Source of the DNA: Amoebophrya sp. A120
Taxonomy: Eukaryota > Sar > Dinophyceae > Syndiniales > Amoebophryaceae
Assembly: GCA_905178155.1 (NCBI GenBank)
Contig: CAJINV010000007.1
Location: forward strand, 2,151,151-2,215,150
DNA length: 64,000 bases
Reading direction: 5' to 3'
Below are positions 35,421 to 47,628 of the stretch, one piece after another (position 1 is the stretch's first letter; every line of letters begins with the position of its first letter). Below the pieces are notes generated by a model. The model had not been told where the DNA came from, searched no databases, and was given only the letters and a program-made list of their open reading frames with translations. Made by a program: the position numbers and the translations under genes.

Positions 35421-38400
35421 CTATCTCGAGACTCCAACAGCCGTGTAAGCAGGCACCTGCGGCCCCACGTTCGCAACCTGCTGTCCGTTACTACTCATGC
35501 GCGTTTGAGGGTAAAAGCCTGTTCGCAGCGGAGATGAGCTGAAGGCGCGGCTGGGCATCCCCCCGCCCCCGGAGCCTAAATTCAGCAGCATGCGTGGCTG
35601 TGAGACCGGAGGACCCTGTTGTCTCGCGGCTGGTGCAGTGCCGGAGTTACTGCTTGTTGTTTGGCCCGCTGCAGTAGACTGGCTGGCGCTCATTGTTAGT
35701 CTCAGACCTAATTTTTTTGAGTTGATGCAAGAAGTTCTTGTAGGTATACCTACCTCTAAATAAGTATCTAAAAATGTAATGGAGCGTCACGTTGAAAAAC
35801 AAAAAGAACAAGTCCACGTGTCGCATCAGCTCACGAAATTTTTCTCTCTTGCTATTAGGTGGTGAAAAATTTCCGAACCTCCCTGCGCTGGGCTCCATTC
35901 TCTCGCGACAGCAGATCCAGGGCCGGAGGCAACGCCACCCGCCGTGCTAAATTGTAGTCGCGGCGATATCCCGAACCCCGCCTTCATCGTTGGCCCAGCC
36001 GAGGTTGCGCGCTGCGGCTGCACGACGGCAGAGTTGTCCGCGGAAACCATTCGGGTGGCGCTCAGTTGCGGGCTCGCGATGGACATACCTGTCGAAATCG
36101 AAGAGAAGAAATTTTACGAAATTTAAATAATGTTCGGACTTCGACGAGCTTGCTACAGAAGCAGAATTGCAGATTGCACCACCTGATGAAGATCACAAAA
36201 TTGAAAATATCCAAATTTAAATCAGTACATGCCAGTTTCGGTTGCTGGAAATTTAGAACCCCGTTCTTTTGCTTTGGCTTTTGCAGGGCCTTTAAATACT
36301 CCGCAATCGGCAAGAAGCTCGTGCCACCTGAGAGGGTGATTAATGCCAGAGTTTCTAATGCAAGACCTGGAGTGAGACAGTCACTCCTTGGCATTGCTGT
36401 AGTCATGTTCAACAAGTTGTTCTTCTCAAGATCGACAAACTAAATCGCCCACCTTGAACTACTTAATTCTTTACCATCACTGCTCGCGACCACCCTATTA
36501 CTCTCGTCCAGTTTCAGCAAGCACCTTGAATCGCCAAAATTGTACAACCCGTTGCCGACGCGAATCACTGCCCGGTCGAATGCGATCGAGTCTAAAACTT
36601 CCTTCAGCTGTTTCTCCATCTCAATCACTTTCTGCTTCGACGACAATCCACCAGAGGTACTTTTGTGCTTACTCGACTGCTGCGAAGGCTGCGACGGGGC
36701 GGACGCTTGTCTGCTCGGGGGATTGGGCGCAGCTGTTGCTGTCGAGGGCTGAGGTTGTAGTTGTTGGTGGGCGTGATTCTGATTTGTGCTGGAACTAGTA
36801 ACAACTCTTGTGGCGTTCTTTCCTTCTACAACAGGATGATGAGGTGGGCGACGCTCCCCTGGGACGAGCTCCGACGTTGTGCTAGAAATCGGGTCAATGA
36901 CGCGATTAGGTTGAACTAGAGGCGGCGCTGTGGAAGACGCCGACCCGCCGCCAGTGGCGCTTCCTATTGTTCCTATCCCGGCCCTCATCGGATAATTAGC
37001 GGGCGATGCAGCTGTCACTGGGCCCACGGCCGCTTGTACTACGACCGCTGCACTTACCGCGCCAACGCCCCCTGCTGGAACTGCAACTGGTGCTGTCACT
37101 GGCACTCCTTGAGCCTGAGACTGATGCTGCGCCAGCTGCTGTTGTCGTTGTGTCAAAACTTGCGAAGGCATGGTCCTTCTTGCTGGGTAAGAATTGTCGC
37201 GCTGGTGCTGGTGCTGAGGCAGCTGATACTGCGACGCGGCTGCCTGAGCTGCTGCGTCGAGGTGGACGCCAGCGCTCTGCTGAATTTGCCCAGGAGACCC
37301 TGCGGGAAGAAGGTGAGCCGATGGAGGACTGGTCGAGGTTGCGCCGAAGATCGGCGACAGCGCGTTGGGCCGCAAAACCCGCAAATTCTGATTTTGCTGT
37401 TGCTGGATCACGGATGCCGCTGTGGAACTTGTGCTGGATGTCGCACTCGCAGAAGGCGGTATTGTCGCACCTGATCCCCCCATCTGTGGAGGTGCTTGTT
37501 GGGCGCTGCTGATTTGCGGCGGAGGGGAGATGTACTCCTGATAATACTGCGGCGACGGCGTTTGCAGTGCTGCCGTGTGCAGCCCCCCTGGAGGACCCGG
37601 TGTGTGCATCTGCAGAACCGGCTGGTGGCCGTAGCTTTTCGGAGCTGGCGCGTCGAAGGAGGCTGGCCCTGCAGCGCTGCTGGCGTTTAGTAGCGGAGGG
37701 GGAGGCATTTGTCCGATTGATGCTGCAGACGCGGAGGGCGCCGCCGCAGAAGTCGCTGCGGCTGCTCCTCCGCCCCCTGCGATAGCGGTGTTGTTGACAA
37801 AGGGCGGCAATTTGTTGCTCTGCGCCAGGATCAAATAGGGATTTGCCTGTCCGGGCTGTCTGTTCGTATTGGGTGAGGTCACTTTTGCTGCAGCCATGCG
37901 GGAAGGAGAAGAGGTAGTTGCATTCGTTTTCACTCCCTGCTGGTAGTTGTGGTGATCCTGTTGTGGCGAAGAAGCGGCTCCTCGCGCGCGGGAAAAAGTA
38001 GAAGGCACTCCACCTGTGCTACTGATTGCGGGGTTTGTTTGCGGATTGTGTTGCTCTAGAACAGGTGGAGCTGGGAGCACATTGGTGGAGGTTGCTGATT
38101 GCGGTTGTGGTCCAGAACCAGCCATGGCATCGAGCGCAGCTCCACCTTGTTCGCCTATCAGACTCGTATTCTGCGACTGTGCTTGCGTCGCGATGGTCGC
38201 GTGGGTCACCACCGAAACGGATGCGGTACCTAGTCCTCTTGTTTGTTCTGCGTTAGATGTAGTTGCAAGAGTTGTAGTCCCGCCCGCTCCGCCATTCACC
38301 GACCCGTCCGCCCTTGTGGAGGTATCCAGCGTGTTGTCGAAACTGTTTCGCTTGCTGACCCCCTCGCGAATCGACGACAAATCGGACATGGCGCCGTCCA

Positions 38401-39898
38401 GGGGGGCGTCTGCTGCTGCGGCGCTCGTACCAGTTACGCGTGGGGGCTCTTGTTGTAATATCACTGCGCCACTGGTGGTCGAGACAGAAACAGATGCAGG
38501 AGCGTTTGTGTCATCGCCGTTCGAGGTGTCTTGTCTATTTTGTGTTTGTTGAGCAGTACCAGTTTCTGCAGCAGCGCCGCCCTTGCTGGTGTGCTGCAGT
38601 TGCTCCTCTTGCTTCCCTCGTAGCGCAAAATTTTCCAGCTGTAAATCGCAAAACGACGTATGTAATTTGGCCGACAGCTTCTGCTCCTCCGTTAATCGGA
38701 CGGCAAAGTCTCGATTTTGTTGCCGCACCTGGTCAAGCTCGCTTTTCAACTTTTCCATTTGACCTGAAGTGTATGCAGAGGTAGAATCAACATAGCGAGT
38801 CATCCACATGAAGTCACGAAGACAGTTCTTGCATCTGCACCTGCGTAACAACTTACTTGAATGAGGGGACTGAATCAAAATGACAATAAATCTTCATCTA
38901 TGTACCATTCAACTTCGTTTCCCGATCTGTCATGGCAGTGAGTAGTTCCTTTTCAACGTCGTTGCTCTTCTCGGTCGACAGCAACGAGACTAATCGGTCC
39001 ATCAAAAACTGCACTCGCTTCTCCGTCTCTGCGTTCGTCTGTCTCAGGGTTTGCAGCTCCTGCTTCGTTTCCTTTTCGTCTTCCTGCAAACTATCGCAAA
39101 AACGCTGGAGCTTGGCCTGTACTAAGAAGTCGTATTTTTAGAGAGAAAAGTAGTGTGAAGAGCGGTTCTTGCAAGCGTTGTAGTGGAATGTAGTGTGACA
39201 GATAAATGGAATGTACTGTGGCAGACTTAGATGAAATAAGTAAACTAAAAATAGTCGCCCATGATCACGTGCTTGAAATCATGAAATCACAATAATACGT
39301 TTTCCGATTCGAACGTCTTGAGCTTCTCAGTCATGGCAAATCAAAGTCAGAAATTTCAGAGTCAGGCCGCCGAGTTCGTCATGCGGAGCGAGCGGCAACG
39401 GATTCATTGCGGGGTCGTGCACGAAAACGGTAAATTTTTACCTCCCTTATTTCCGGTTAAAGTTCTTGGATAGAGGTATCATAAAAATACTTGAGTTCGA
39501 TAAAGGCGCTGTGCATTTTTGGAAGAAGTTGTAGATTAACGCATGACGCTGACTACTTATGAAAATGATATGATCCCAGCATGACAACAAGTCCTCGACT
39601 TCGCTGACTCAAAATTCCGCTCCCCTATTGCCTTCTCCGTGGCCTCCCACTGGTCCATCTGCGCCTCCATGCTGCTAACGAAGTCCCGCTCTTTCGCCTC
39701 ATATTCGACGATCGATTTCTTGTACTTTTCTCGGGCCTGCTTCTCCTGTTGCAGCCGCCGCAACAGAAATTGCTCCCGCTGGTCGAGAAAGGCGGTTTCC
39801 TCGGGATTCAGCTGCGCCGTGCCGTTCGCCGACGTCGTTATCGATTTCAGAATGACGGCCTGGATTTCGTCGTCCCGGCTGCGGATCAGGTGGGCCAT
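35421..39898 (-). CDS. Coiled-coil protein with long Gln/Pro/Ala-rich region and small C-terminal beta domain
   Basis: Well-supported exons are 39116-38906, 38763-36475, 36366-36229, 36088-35879 and 35707-35421; phases match at every join. Upstream coiled-coil exons lie at about 39898-39590 (MAHLIRSRDDEIQAV..) and near 39335-39300 (KLKTFESEN), but the join between them is unresolved. The N-terminal third is coiled coil (FLDQREQFLLRRLQQEKQA; KETKQELQTLRQTNAETEKR; KLKSELDQVRQQNRDFAV). About 580 disordered residues follow. A compact block then reads VIRVGNGLYNFGDSRCLLKL..VVASSDG and, after a splice, LITLSGGTSFLPIAEYLKAL. This resembles the small GAR-like fold (G.Y..G....V.L....V.VGGG...I.E.I) at the ends of cytoskeletal linkers. 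It is probably a cytoskeleton-associated scaffold; exact identity is unknown. Confidence 0.7.
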
Positions 39899-41258
39899 TT
39901 TGGTGGTAACTTGGTCGACGTGTGGTCCTCTTCGTGTAGTCTCCTGAAGGCTGATGTCCTTCTTGTGTGGAAGCTTCGACGTCGCTACTGGAAGTGTCAG
40001 GTCGGTGACTGCACTTCTAAAGCAATGAGTCAACTACACGTCAGCTGCAATTTCATTTCGTGACGTGCCGTCGTCCTGGTCAGGTACAACACGTGTCGAT
40101 ACATTTTCTTTTCAGAAGCATCTGTAGGACAAATCATATTTAGATTTTTATTTTTTTCTGTCTGCTTGTGAGGCGGTTATTGTTTAGATGAACTACGTAT
40201 AATACTTTACTTTTCACTATCACTCACGACCGCTGCAATAGACTTTGTTCGCACAGGCGAAGGACAGCGTACCAGGGCAAGGGTGGCGCAAGCTTATCCT
40301 TACGCAACAAGAGCCACACCTACCGTCCTAGGTTTTTGCGGTGAAAAGCCAGAAGCTCTCTTCCCGGTAAGGATTTACAACTGCTCGTCTACCTGCATTA
40401 GCATTAACATTTCACACTACGATTACAACACGACTACAGTTGCACCAACTTCCAGCACATCTACTACAGCCATCAGTCCTCCGCGATAGTGAAATTCACA
40501 TTCGGTATGGCAATATGATACGCGACAACTAAAAAAGAAAAAACGAATTCATCGTTGACCCCATAAAGATAGCATTAGCAGCACACGTGTCGATTTTGTG
40601 GCTCGTGCGCTATTTCTATTTGCCTCGACGTTTTTTGGCACCGCCGCGTCATTTCCGTCTCGCTGCCTGCTGCTTACCGCACCTCCTCAAAAACTATTAA
40701 ACGAAATGGAAGAAAAAACAGAACACCACGACCTTCCTGAGAATCAAGGCCATCTCGAAAGACGAGTTTCCTACTATTGAGTAGTAGTGGAACGACACTG
40801 ACGTTTTTTGCCTGTAGTTACTACAACCCACCTGCGCACCGTGGAGGCCAGAAATGAAGAAGCATCGCCCTTCTTTATCGTACAGTTGTGTTTGGCTTCA
40901 AGTTCAATTCAAATAATTATTGACCAAGCTATAACTACACCGTTTTTCTGTGCATTCTGCCATCGCATGCAGACGCGTTGTCGGCCGGTAGTACGACGAG
41001 TCATCGAAAGCTTACGGTGACGACAAAAGAGAAAAATCCAACATAGCTAACTGATTTTACAAAAAATATGAACTACAGGCTTCCTCGTTATCTTCTGTAG
41101 AAAAGTAAAATTTTGCAACACGTTTAGGATTACAGTTACGTTTCGGCTACCCCTAAGGTAGCTTTCTTGAATTTATATTGGTATTTAGTAAAATTTTGAT
41201 CGCGATCCATCTGCGTGCAGGGTTCTTCTTCAGGACACATCAACACAAATCGCCCCTT
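39899..41258. other. Intergenic spacer
   Basis: The minus frame continues upstream of 39898 without an ATG to about 40033, so the real start of the coiled-coil gene could lie in an unrecognised exon. Otherwise nothing was seen. Confidence 0.4.
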
Positions 41259-44200
41259 CTACCCCAGCCCCTGCGTTATGACGTCGAAAAACGAGACGAC
41301 AAACGCGACGGTCGTAAACGCCAGACAGAACTGCGCCACCTGCTGCATCCGCTCCCGGGAGATCCACTTGTGCGGCAGCCCCCAGTGCGCCTTGCTGCTC
41401 CGATCGTGGAGACTGGACCGCATCTCCAAGTACCCCTCTGCCTCGTTCGTCAAGTAGACCTCATTGTACTTGAGAAACACGATGAACGGCACGACAAAGT
41501 TCACAAACGTGCAGAACAGGAGAGACCCATAATTCAAAAAATCCTGCGTGCCCTCGCCGTGGTTCCAGGTTTGCAGGGGAATGGCCAGCGTCCAGGGGAG
41601 GGCGATGGCCCAAATATTCGCGACGAACGCGGTCTCGCAAAGCTGATTGTGCGGTTTGATTTTGCGCTTTGAGTAGAGGTGAATTCAACTTCGACCTGTT
41701 GATGAGGCAAGTTACTTGATGCCAGAAGCAGAACAAACACAATCCCATGTAGTGAGTCCGCAGCAACATACTACTATACCTCTTGCTCCAGCAGGTTGTA
41801 GCGACACACGATGCTGCAGAGCGGCACCCCGGTGAGCGCCGCGACCAGGGGAAAGGTGTAGCAGGTGAAGCGAACGAGAAACGAGTTTGTTCTGTGAATC
41901 ATCACAGTCAGGAAGTTCGCTTGCTCCGAAAGTAGGTGACCGAAGAAAGCGGCGCCGAGGATGCCGACCGTGAGGTAGATCACCGTACATATCCGGAGTA
42001 AAAACGTCCCCACGCCAGAGTTGTCATGCAGATTTGCAATGACAGGAACATTTGTAATGCGCATCGCCAGGAGAGGCATTTTTAGTCGTGTTTTGGAATT
42101 TGTAATGCTGTAAACAGGATGAGCAGATGGATTTCTGATGCAGCTGGCCTTGCGAACCTGCACTACACTACGGACTGCAACTTCTGATGCGTGACCCCCA
42201 AAAGTTCTAGGTTTGTGTTGCAAAGTCCCCATCTTGACTCCGGTGTGGGGATGTTTTTACTCAGGATAGTACAGAGCGACATGGAGAACTGATTTCAATA
42301 ATATTTGCTTCTTTATTTGGGCAAGAGAAACAGAAAGAGAAACACTCCACCGAAGGAGCGACGCAGCAAAAAAGGCTACAGCAAAGCCTCTGTTACTTTT
42401 GTTCGTGCTAGTAACTCATCGCATGCAACCCTGAACAAGCTTTCTGTTTCTGTTTCTTTCCTTCATCAAAAAAGTAAAGAATCTCCCACAAATCATACCC
42501 ACACACTCCTGCTGACAGACACTTCGGGGCTTTTCTCGTTGAGCCAGGAGGGGATGATCATGCACACAGCGAAGTTGGACAAGACCGTGCCCATTAGCTG
42601 CGAGTATTTGCCGTCGCCAAACGGATCCGTTTTGAAGTACGTCTCTACCTCGTGCACGTCGTTGGTCCCGACCGGCGGTGGCTTTGGTTTCGGCTTACTA
42701 TCTTCACTACTTGAAGATGGTGCAGCCGTGCGGCCCTTGTTTTGTGGTTCCTCGGCCGAAGGCGGAGCTGAAGACGAGGTGGAGGAGGCTTTCTGCGTCG
42801 TCTCGTCTTTATTCTCGTGCGCGGTGTGGGTCGTTTCTGTGCTAGTACTACCATGTCTATCTTGTTGTTCCCGACCTCTATTATCACTTCCCGTTCTTAC
42901 CGTTGCGTGTGCGTCACTTGACGTGCTGCTGGCGCTATCGCTGCCTGTCTTGGTTGTGTCTTTCGTACCTATACTTGGCTTTCCTGTCTCGGCCGAGCTT
43001 TTTGACGATGGGGAAGATGTTGGGCTTGCATCTGTTGTAGGACCTGAAGGTGCCGATTTGCTTGTCTTTGTGTCTTCATCTGACTTCTTTGCTGCTCGAC
43101 TAGTCATCTCTGAGGAATCGCCGGCCACCTGCGTCAACTCTGCTTGTGCTTGCTGCTCCTTTTTTCCCGCGTTACTACTTGAAGCATTGTCCACCTTTAC
43201 CTTTGGAGAGGGAGGTAGATCCCCCACTGGTGATACGATGTTCTCCGGTTTCCCTCCTGTAGCCTGTTCCACTAGCTCCAACTCTCCCGCTGGCCCAGCT
43301 GCTGCTGTTATTCCAGAAGCAGCTTCGGAAGTAAACCTCATTTCACTTACTGCGCCTGAGTCTTCTGATCTCGTCTGCAGTAACGAGAGCGGATGCTCAG
43401 GAAGAGTTCTACTTCTGGGGTCGTCATCTTCTGCATGCCTCATATCGCTGCCCGTTCTTGAGGGAGATGAGGCTAAAGGTGCTTCAAAAATGTCTGGATG
43501 CGTGGTTATTTTCCTGGTCTCATTCAGCATCGACATCACAGTCACCACCGCTGCTGTGCCCGCGGCTTTCACGGCGTCATGTGTGGTGCCAACTAATTGC
43601 TGCGATTTTTCTGTAGCTGCTGTCGCTAGGCTGCTTGCCGTTGCCCTCAATGCGGTTGTAGCGGCTGTTGCCGCAGCAGCTCTGGCGGCGTTCATGCTAC
43701 TGGTGGTGGACGTCGTTGCTGTACCCGCTGCAGCGCTAGTACCGACCATCACAGCTGATGTTGATGAGGAATTTTCTCCGATCCCACTCCCGTCTGTTCC
43801 GCCACAAAGTAAGTCGTAGACCCACAACGCGAAGGTGCAGAAGCAGAAGATGAACGTGACTACCTGCACCGGCACATTGTCCTCCATATTCACGATGGCC
43901 AGGGGCACGGCGAGCAGACAGCAAACCAAATACCCTTCCGTGATTGCGGGGGAAACAAAGGGGGTGTTGACCGGCTCCTGAATTTTTCCGGACAAGGAGT
44001 CCGTGTCCTTTTGGATGCAGTGCAAGCCGAACCCGTTGCTTAAGCCCGTCGCCACTCTACTCGAATCAATATCCGTTAGTGATGCGAAGTCCAGGGAGAA
44101 GCCGCAATTCCGGCCCGTCAACTCCAAGATCAGACCGTCGATCCCCTGCGCGGTTGTCACAATCGAGACTACGTTCAATGTCTGCAACGCGCCGAACAGC

Positions 44201-44973
44201 GTTATCGCGGTCACTTTGACGAACCAATTTGGATAGGGAATGAAGTTCTGCGTGCAGGAGATGAACTCCACGCGGCTGTTGAAGTACTCGTTCCCGGGGA
44301 CAAACCGAATGCACTCGCAGAGCCACACGGACGCTAGCCCGGATAACAACGAGAAGGCCAGCACGAGAAACCCGGGGATCAGCCAGCCGCCCTGGACGAA
44401 CACAAGCGGGATTTGGGCCAAACCCGCCCCGACCGTGGTGTTCACGATGATGGCGATGCCGCCCCACCACCCGATGTTTTTCGTCCCGAAAAGGAAGTGC
44501 GCGGAGGGGGTGATGGGCGTGATGTTTGTCTCTCGGGCGGAATCGAGAGACTCCCTACTCGCGGACCTGGCCCAGGATAACGATCGACCTAGAGGCTCCG
44601 AACGGTCGAAGGAAAAGGATCGTATACAAGAAAAAAACGGCTGTAGCTGTAGCTGTCGTGGGGGGACAGAGACGGCTTATCAAATTTGTAGTTCTGCATG
44701 ACAGAGAAATCCTGTCGTGGGGGGCGGCACCTAGCACGTGAAAACACGGACGAAATAAAGAGGAAACCGTGGCCGCTGGCCAACATGACAAATGTAACTG
44801 TGCTGTAGCATGCTTATTTGCCATGCAGCCTTACGCTACAGGTACAGCACGCAGTCTTTTTTTCTTGCGATAGATCGGGCGGGCCGGTTAATCTGCTCGG
44901 GGTAGGTGTCGATGGAGAGTTCTCGGGAAAGCCGCTCCCGCGAACCCGAGCCGGACGCGTTGCGTTTTAACAT
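41259..44973 (-). CDS. AAAP-family amino-acid transporter with ~385-residue disordered loop
   Basis: Exons 44973-44840, 44566-42523, 42288-42269, 41984-41780 and 41666-41259 sum to 2811 nt, or 936 residues, starting MLKRNASGSGSRERLSREL. The family signature is GWWGGIAIIVNTTVGAGLAQIPLVFVQGGW, an unwound TM1 with glycines for substrate and sodium/proton coupling. Further segments include VTAITLFGALQTLNVVSIV, LVCCLLAVPLAIVNMED, VVTFIFCFCTFALWVYDLL, FAVCMIIPSWLNE, TVIYLTVGILGAAFFGHLL, CYTFPLVAALTGVPL, ANIWAIALPWTLAIPL, LLFCTFVNFVVPFIVFL and FCLAFTTVAFVVSFF, about eleven in all. AAAP/SLC38 proteins import amino acids; substrate cannot be assigned. Residues ~300-685 are a Ser/Thr/Ala-rich insertion in one loop. 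The 20-nt third exon abuts an introner-like element. Confidence 0.85.
41990..42268. mobile_element. Introner-like element C (279 bp, TIRs and 5-bp target duplication)
   Basis: Target duplication GTACA lies at 41985-41989 and 42269-42273. Terminal inverted repeats of about 32 bp begin TATCCGGAGTAAAAACGTCC on one side and TATCCTGAGTAAAAACATCC on the other, with 4 mismatches. Excision leaving one GTACA restores MSLCTVIYLTVGIL in the transporter. No shift within the duplication gives GT-AG; the best possible is GT-AT. The interior shares GGAATTTGTAATGCTG with element B and holds TTGTCATGCA. Confidence 0.85.
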
Positions 44974-46378
44974 CTTTATTGCGGACTCCTCGTCTTTCTA
45001 ATTCGGACTCCTCGTCTATCTTATCGCAAGGTAGCACTACTACTAACCTACCTCAATTGGTCCGCGACCTAGTAAAAACGAATCTCGTGGTACTAGTTGT
45101 ACTGACAAGAGTGGCTGGGCCTCGGACTTCTTCTAGGCTCAGGAAGACGATCAGAATGGAAGCAGACTTTCTTTTTGGCAACCACAACATGGACAGAAGC
45201 CTGCGCCTGGTGGGCATTACCGATTTTTTATACGGTGCTTCTTTTCCCCGTCCCCGTTCCATTCACGATATCAATACCGAAGACGAATGATTGCTTTTTA
45301 TTGCGTTTAGGCCTCACAACGCTTTAGGTCGTGCTCCCCGAAGATCATGCACTGTGTCGCAGTTCATGCGGTTCATTATTTCCGCTTTTCACCAAGTGTT
45401 CACGATAAAGACACAGGATCTTTCTCATCCTTGGATAAGCCGTCCTAAAGATACGTACTCACTTGAGGAAGAGGACAAGGACTGAATTCGAACTTATAAA
45501 AGAACCGAGAATTATTGGCTATGATCTTGCCCCTCGCTGTCCTAGTTCTGTCCTACTTTTGCGGAAGAACTCGGGCGATAAAGAACAAGCATGGTGATCC
45601 GATTTCGTTGTTCGCCGGCTGCAGCAGGCAAAATCGGCCGTCAAGGTGACGCTCCACGATACAGCCCTGTATTGTTACAGAATCTAGGAATGCTCGCGAG
45701 TCTACGGTCGTTCGGTCTTTCAAGGTGAAGCCAGCAGGTGAGTGGTCCTCGTGCTGCTAGTTGTACCTGATCGTGTTCTATGATCATCAGACTGTAAGAA
45801 AGTTGGTATTAATCTAACAAATATCATCAACTAGTTCGTACAGAAAACATGTTTCACAAGATCATACACATAATCTCGTTCCAAATCATCAAGTGGACGT
45901 AAACTACATATTATAGTGCTGCTTCAATTCCATTACCATTGGGGTGAGCATCTATCATATCAGTTGCTTTTGTTATGCACAAAACCAAACGCAGGTTTCT
46001 TGCTGAGTAGAAGATCTTCGTGTCTACTGCTGTCCAAAATGTGTCAGATCCTGTCGCGCGTCAACCGCGACGCGCGACAGAATCTGACCCAACGCCTGCA
46101 GGTCCTCATACAGCATCTGGCCCTGGCGCAGCAGCGATCACAAGACAGGAGGTAGAAGTACAGCATGTATATCAACATCGTGATAGACGAAGCCGAGAGT
46201 CACTTGTTCTAGTGGATCAGGCTACTTCTGAGTCCTCTTTTTCGCACTGTCCCTACCAATTGACCTTCTCGATGATCATATTATGATCAACTATTTACGT
46301 CGTGAATAGTTGGTCACCACTCTTCTAGCATCTTCGACGCGCTCCGCCCGTTCTTACGTTCTCCAAAATCATTCACCT
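44974..46378. other. Intergenic spacer
   Basis: No gene recognised. It contains the long hairpin at 46045-46086. Confidence 0.5.
46045..46086. repeat. 18-bp-arm inverted repeat (hairpin)
   Basis: The arms are CAGATCCTGTCGCGCGTC and GACGCGCGACAGAATCTG, with one mismatch and a 6-base loop (AACCGC). The inner 12 bp are perfect and very GC-rich in an AT-rich spacer. It lies about 290 bases from the 3' end of the racemase gene, so it could be an RNA hairpin or a remnant of an inverted-repeat element. Confidence 0.8.
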
Positions 46379-47628
46379 TCACGCCTGTTCCTCCCCAGCA
46401 AACGCTCGGGCCACGGCGGCTTCACAATGAATCAACGCCGTGTCGAACGGTGGCAAGGGGCTGTTCTCCAGGCTCAACAGCAACCCCACCTCCGTGCAAC
46501 CCAGAATCAAGCAGTCCGCGCCGTTTTCCTTCAGGCGTCCGGCGATCTCCTCGTATGCAGTTCTACTGTTGTCTTTGATGATGTTTTTGCACAGCTCCTC
46601 GAAGATGATCCGGTGGCACTCCTTGCGATCCTCCTCTCCCGGAATGAGCACTTCCAAGCCTTGGTTTTGCAGCCTGCTCTTGTAGAAGTCTTGCTCCATC
46701 GTGTAGGCCGTAGCCATCAAGCCAGGTTTTTGGAACCCAGCTTTTTTGATAGCGGAAGCGGTCGCGTCCGCGAGATGCAGGAAGCGGGCTTTGCCCTTAT
46801 TTTCATCTGATCGATGGTTTTGCGATTCGATGGCGTAAGTATGAGTGTCGGAGGACTCGTGTTGTTCGTCAATCGATGCCGCGTCGCCGCCTGCTCCTGC
46901 GTCCGAGGCGGCATCGGACGACCCTGGAGAGGAGAGAGAGGATTTCAGCTGATGGTCGCTGTTACGAGATCCTTTGTCCTGATTCAGCTTCGCCCCGGTG
47001 GCAGGCAGGAAGCTCTCACACTCTCCAAGTTTGCGCTCAATCGCTTCCGCACACTTGTCCTTGTGCATCGTGTTGGTCGCGAGAATCACAAACTCGGCGC
47101 CGCCGGCCCTGTAGAATTCCATTTCTTCGATTCGAGGTCTGATATCAGCATGTCACAAAAGAGGACACGCAAAAATTACAACGAATGTGTTGCTCCTACG
47201 TGCAACGAGACGCATCAACAAGAGGTAACGCATTATTATCTCGGGGCACTGTCAATGCCAACATTGCTCAGTGTCTATGTGCAATGCAATCTATGAAACT
47301 CAATGATGTATACAAAAGTCGGAAACAAGGTGCAAGCTCACCTTAACTCCGCGGCACAATCCGCCAGAATTTCGCCCGCTCTCGCCCAGTCGCCCTGCTT
47401 CTGCAATTCCTCGATTTCCGCGAAGTTCACCGAGCGGAGGATCAAATCACAGGACGTCAGCGGGTTCAGTCCCCGCTTCGCCGCGGTTTCCTGCGTCAAC
47501 CGGTTGAGCTCCATGTAGTAGGTCTTGGCCGAGGCATACGACATTCCACCGATAATCCCGATCCGAGACTGCTGCGGCTGCTGGTTGGGCAGCGGTGGAG
47601 GGCAGGACGATTTGTGATGCTGTGCCAT
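46379..47628 (-). CDS. Asp/Glu racemase superfamily amino-acid racemase
   Basis: Exons 47628-47342 and 47138-46379 (GT-AG, phase 2) give 348 residues. ATG at 47628 was chosen because the upstream frame has only a GTG. The N-terminal nucleotide-free Rossmann-like half shows RIGIIGGMSYASAKTYYMELN. The first catalytic loop is ATNTMHK, with Thr at about residue 119, and the second is LILGCTEVG with Cys310. The Thr/Cys pair resembles YgeA-type broad-specificity racemases, in contrast to the Cys/Cys pair of aspartate and glutamate racemases (family knowledge). The enzyme should interconvert L- and D-amino acids without PLP in the cytosol. A Ser/Asp/His-rich insertion of about 75 residues (~132-206) separates the halves after ATNTMHK. 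It is probably of bacterial ancestry, since this family is mainly bacterial. Confidence 0.9.

Noticed and set aside
42305..43819. 504-codon plus-strand ORF
   Set aside because: It is antisense to the transporter's Ser/Ala-rich insertion, hydrophobic by complementarity, and has no family match.
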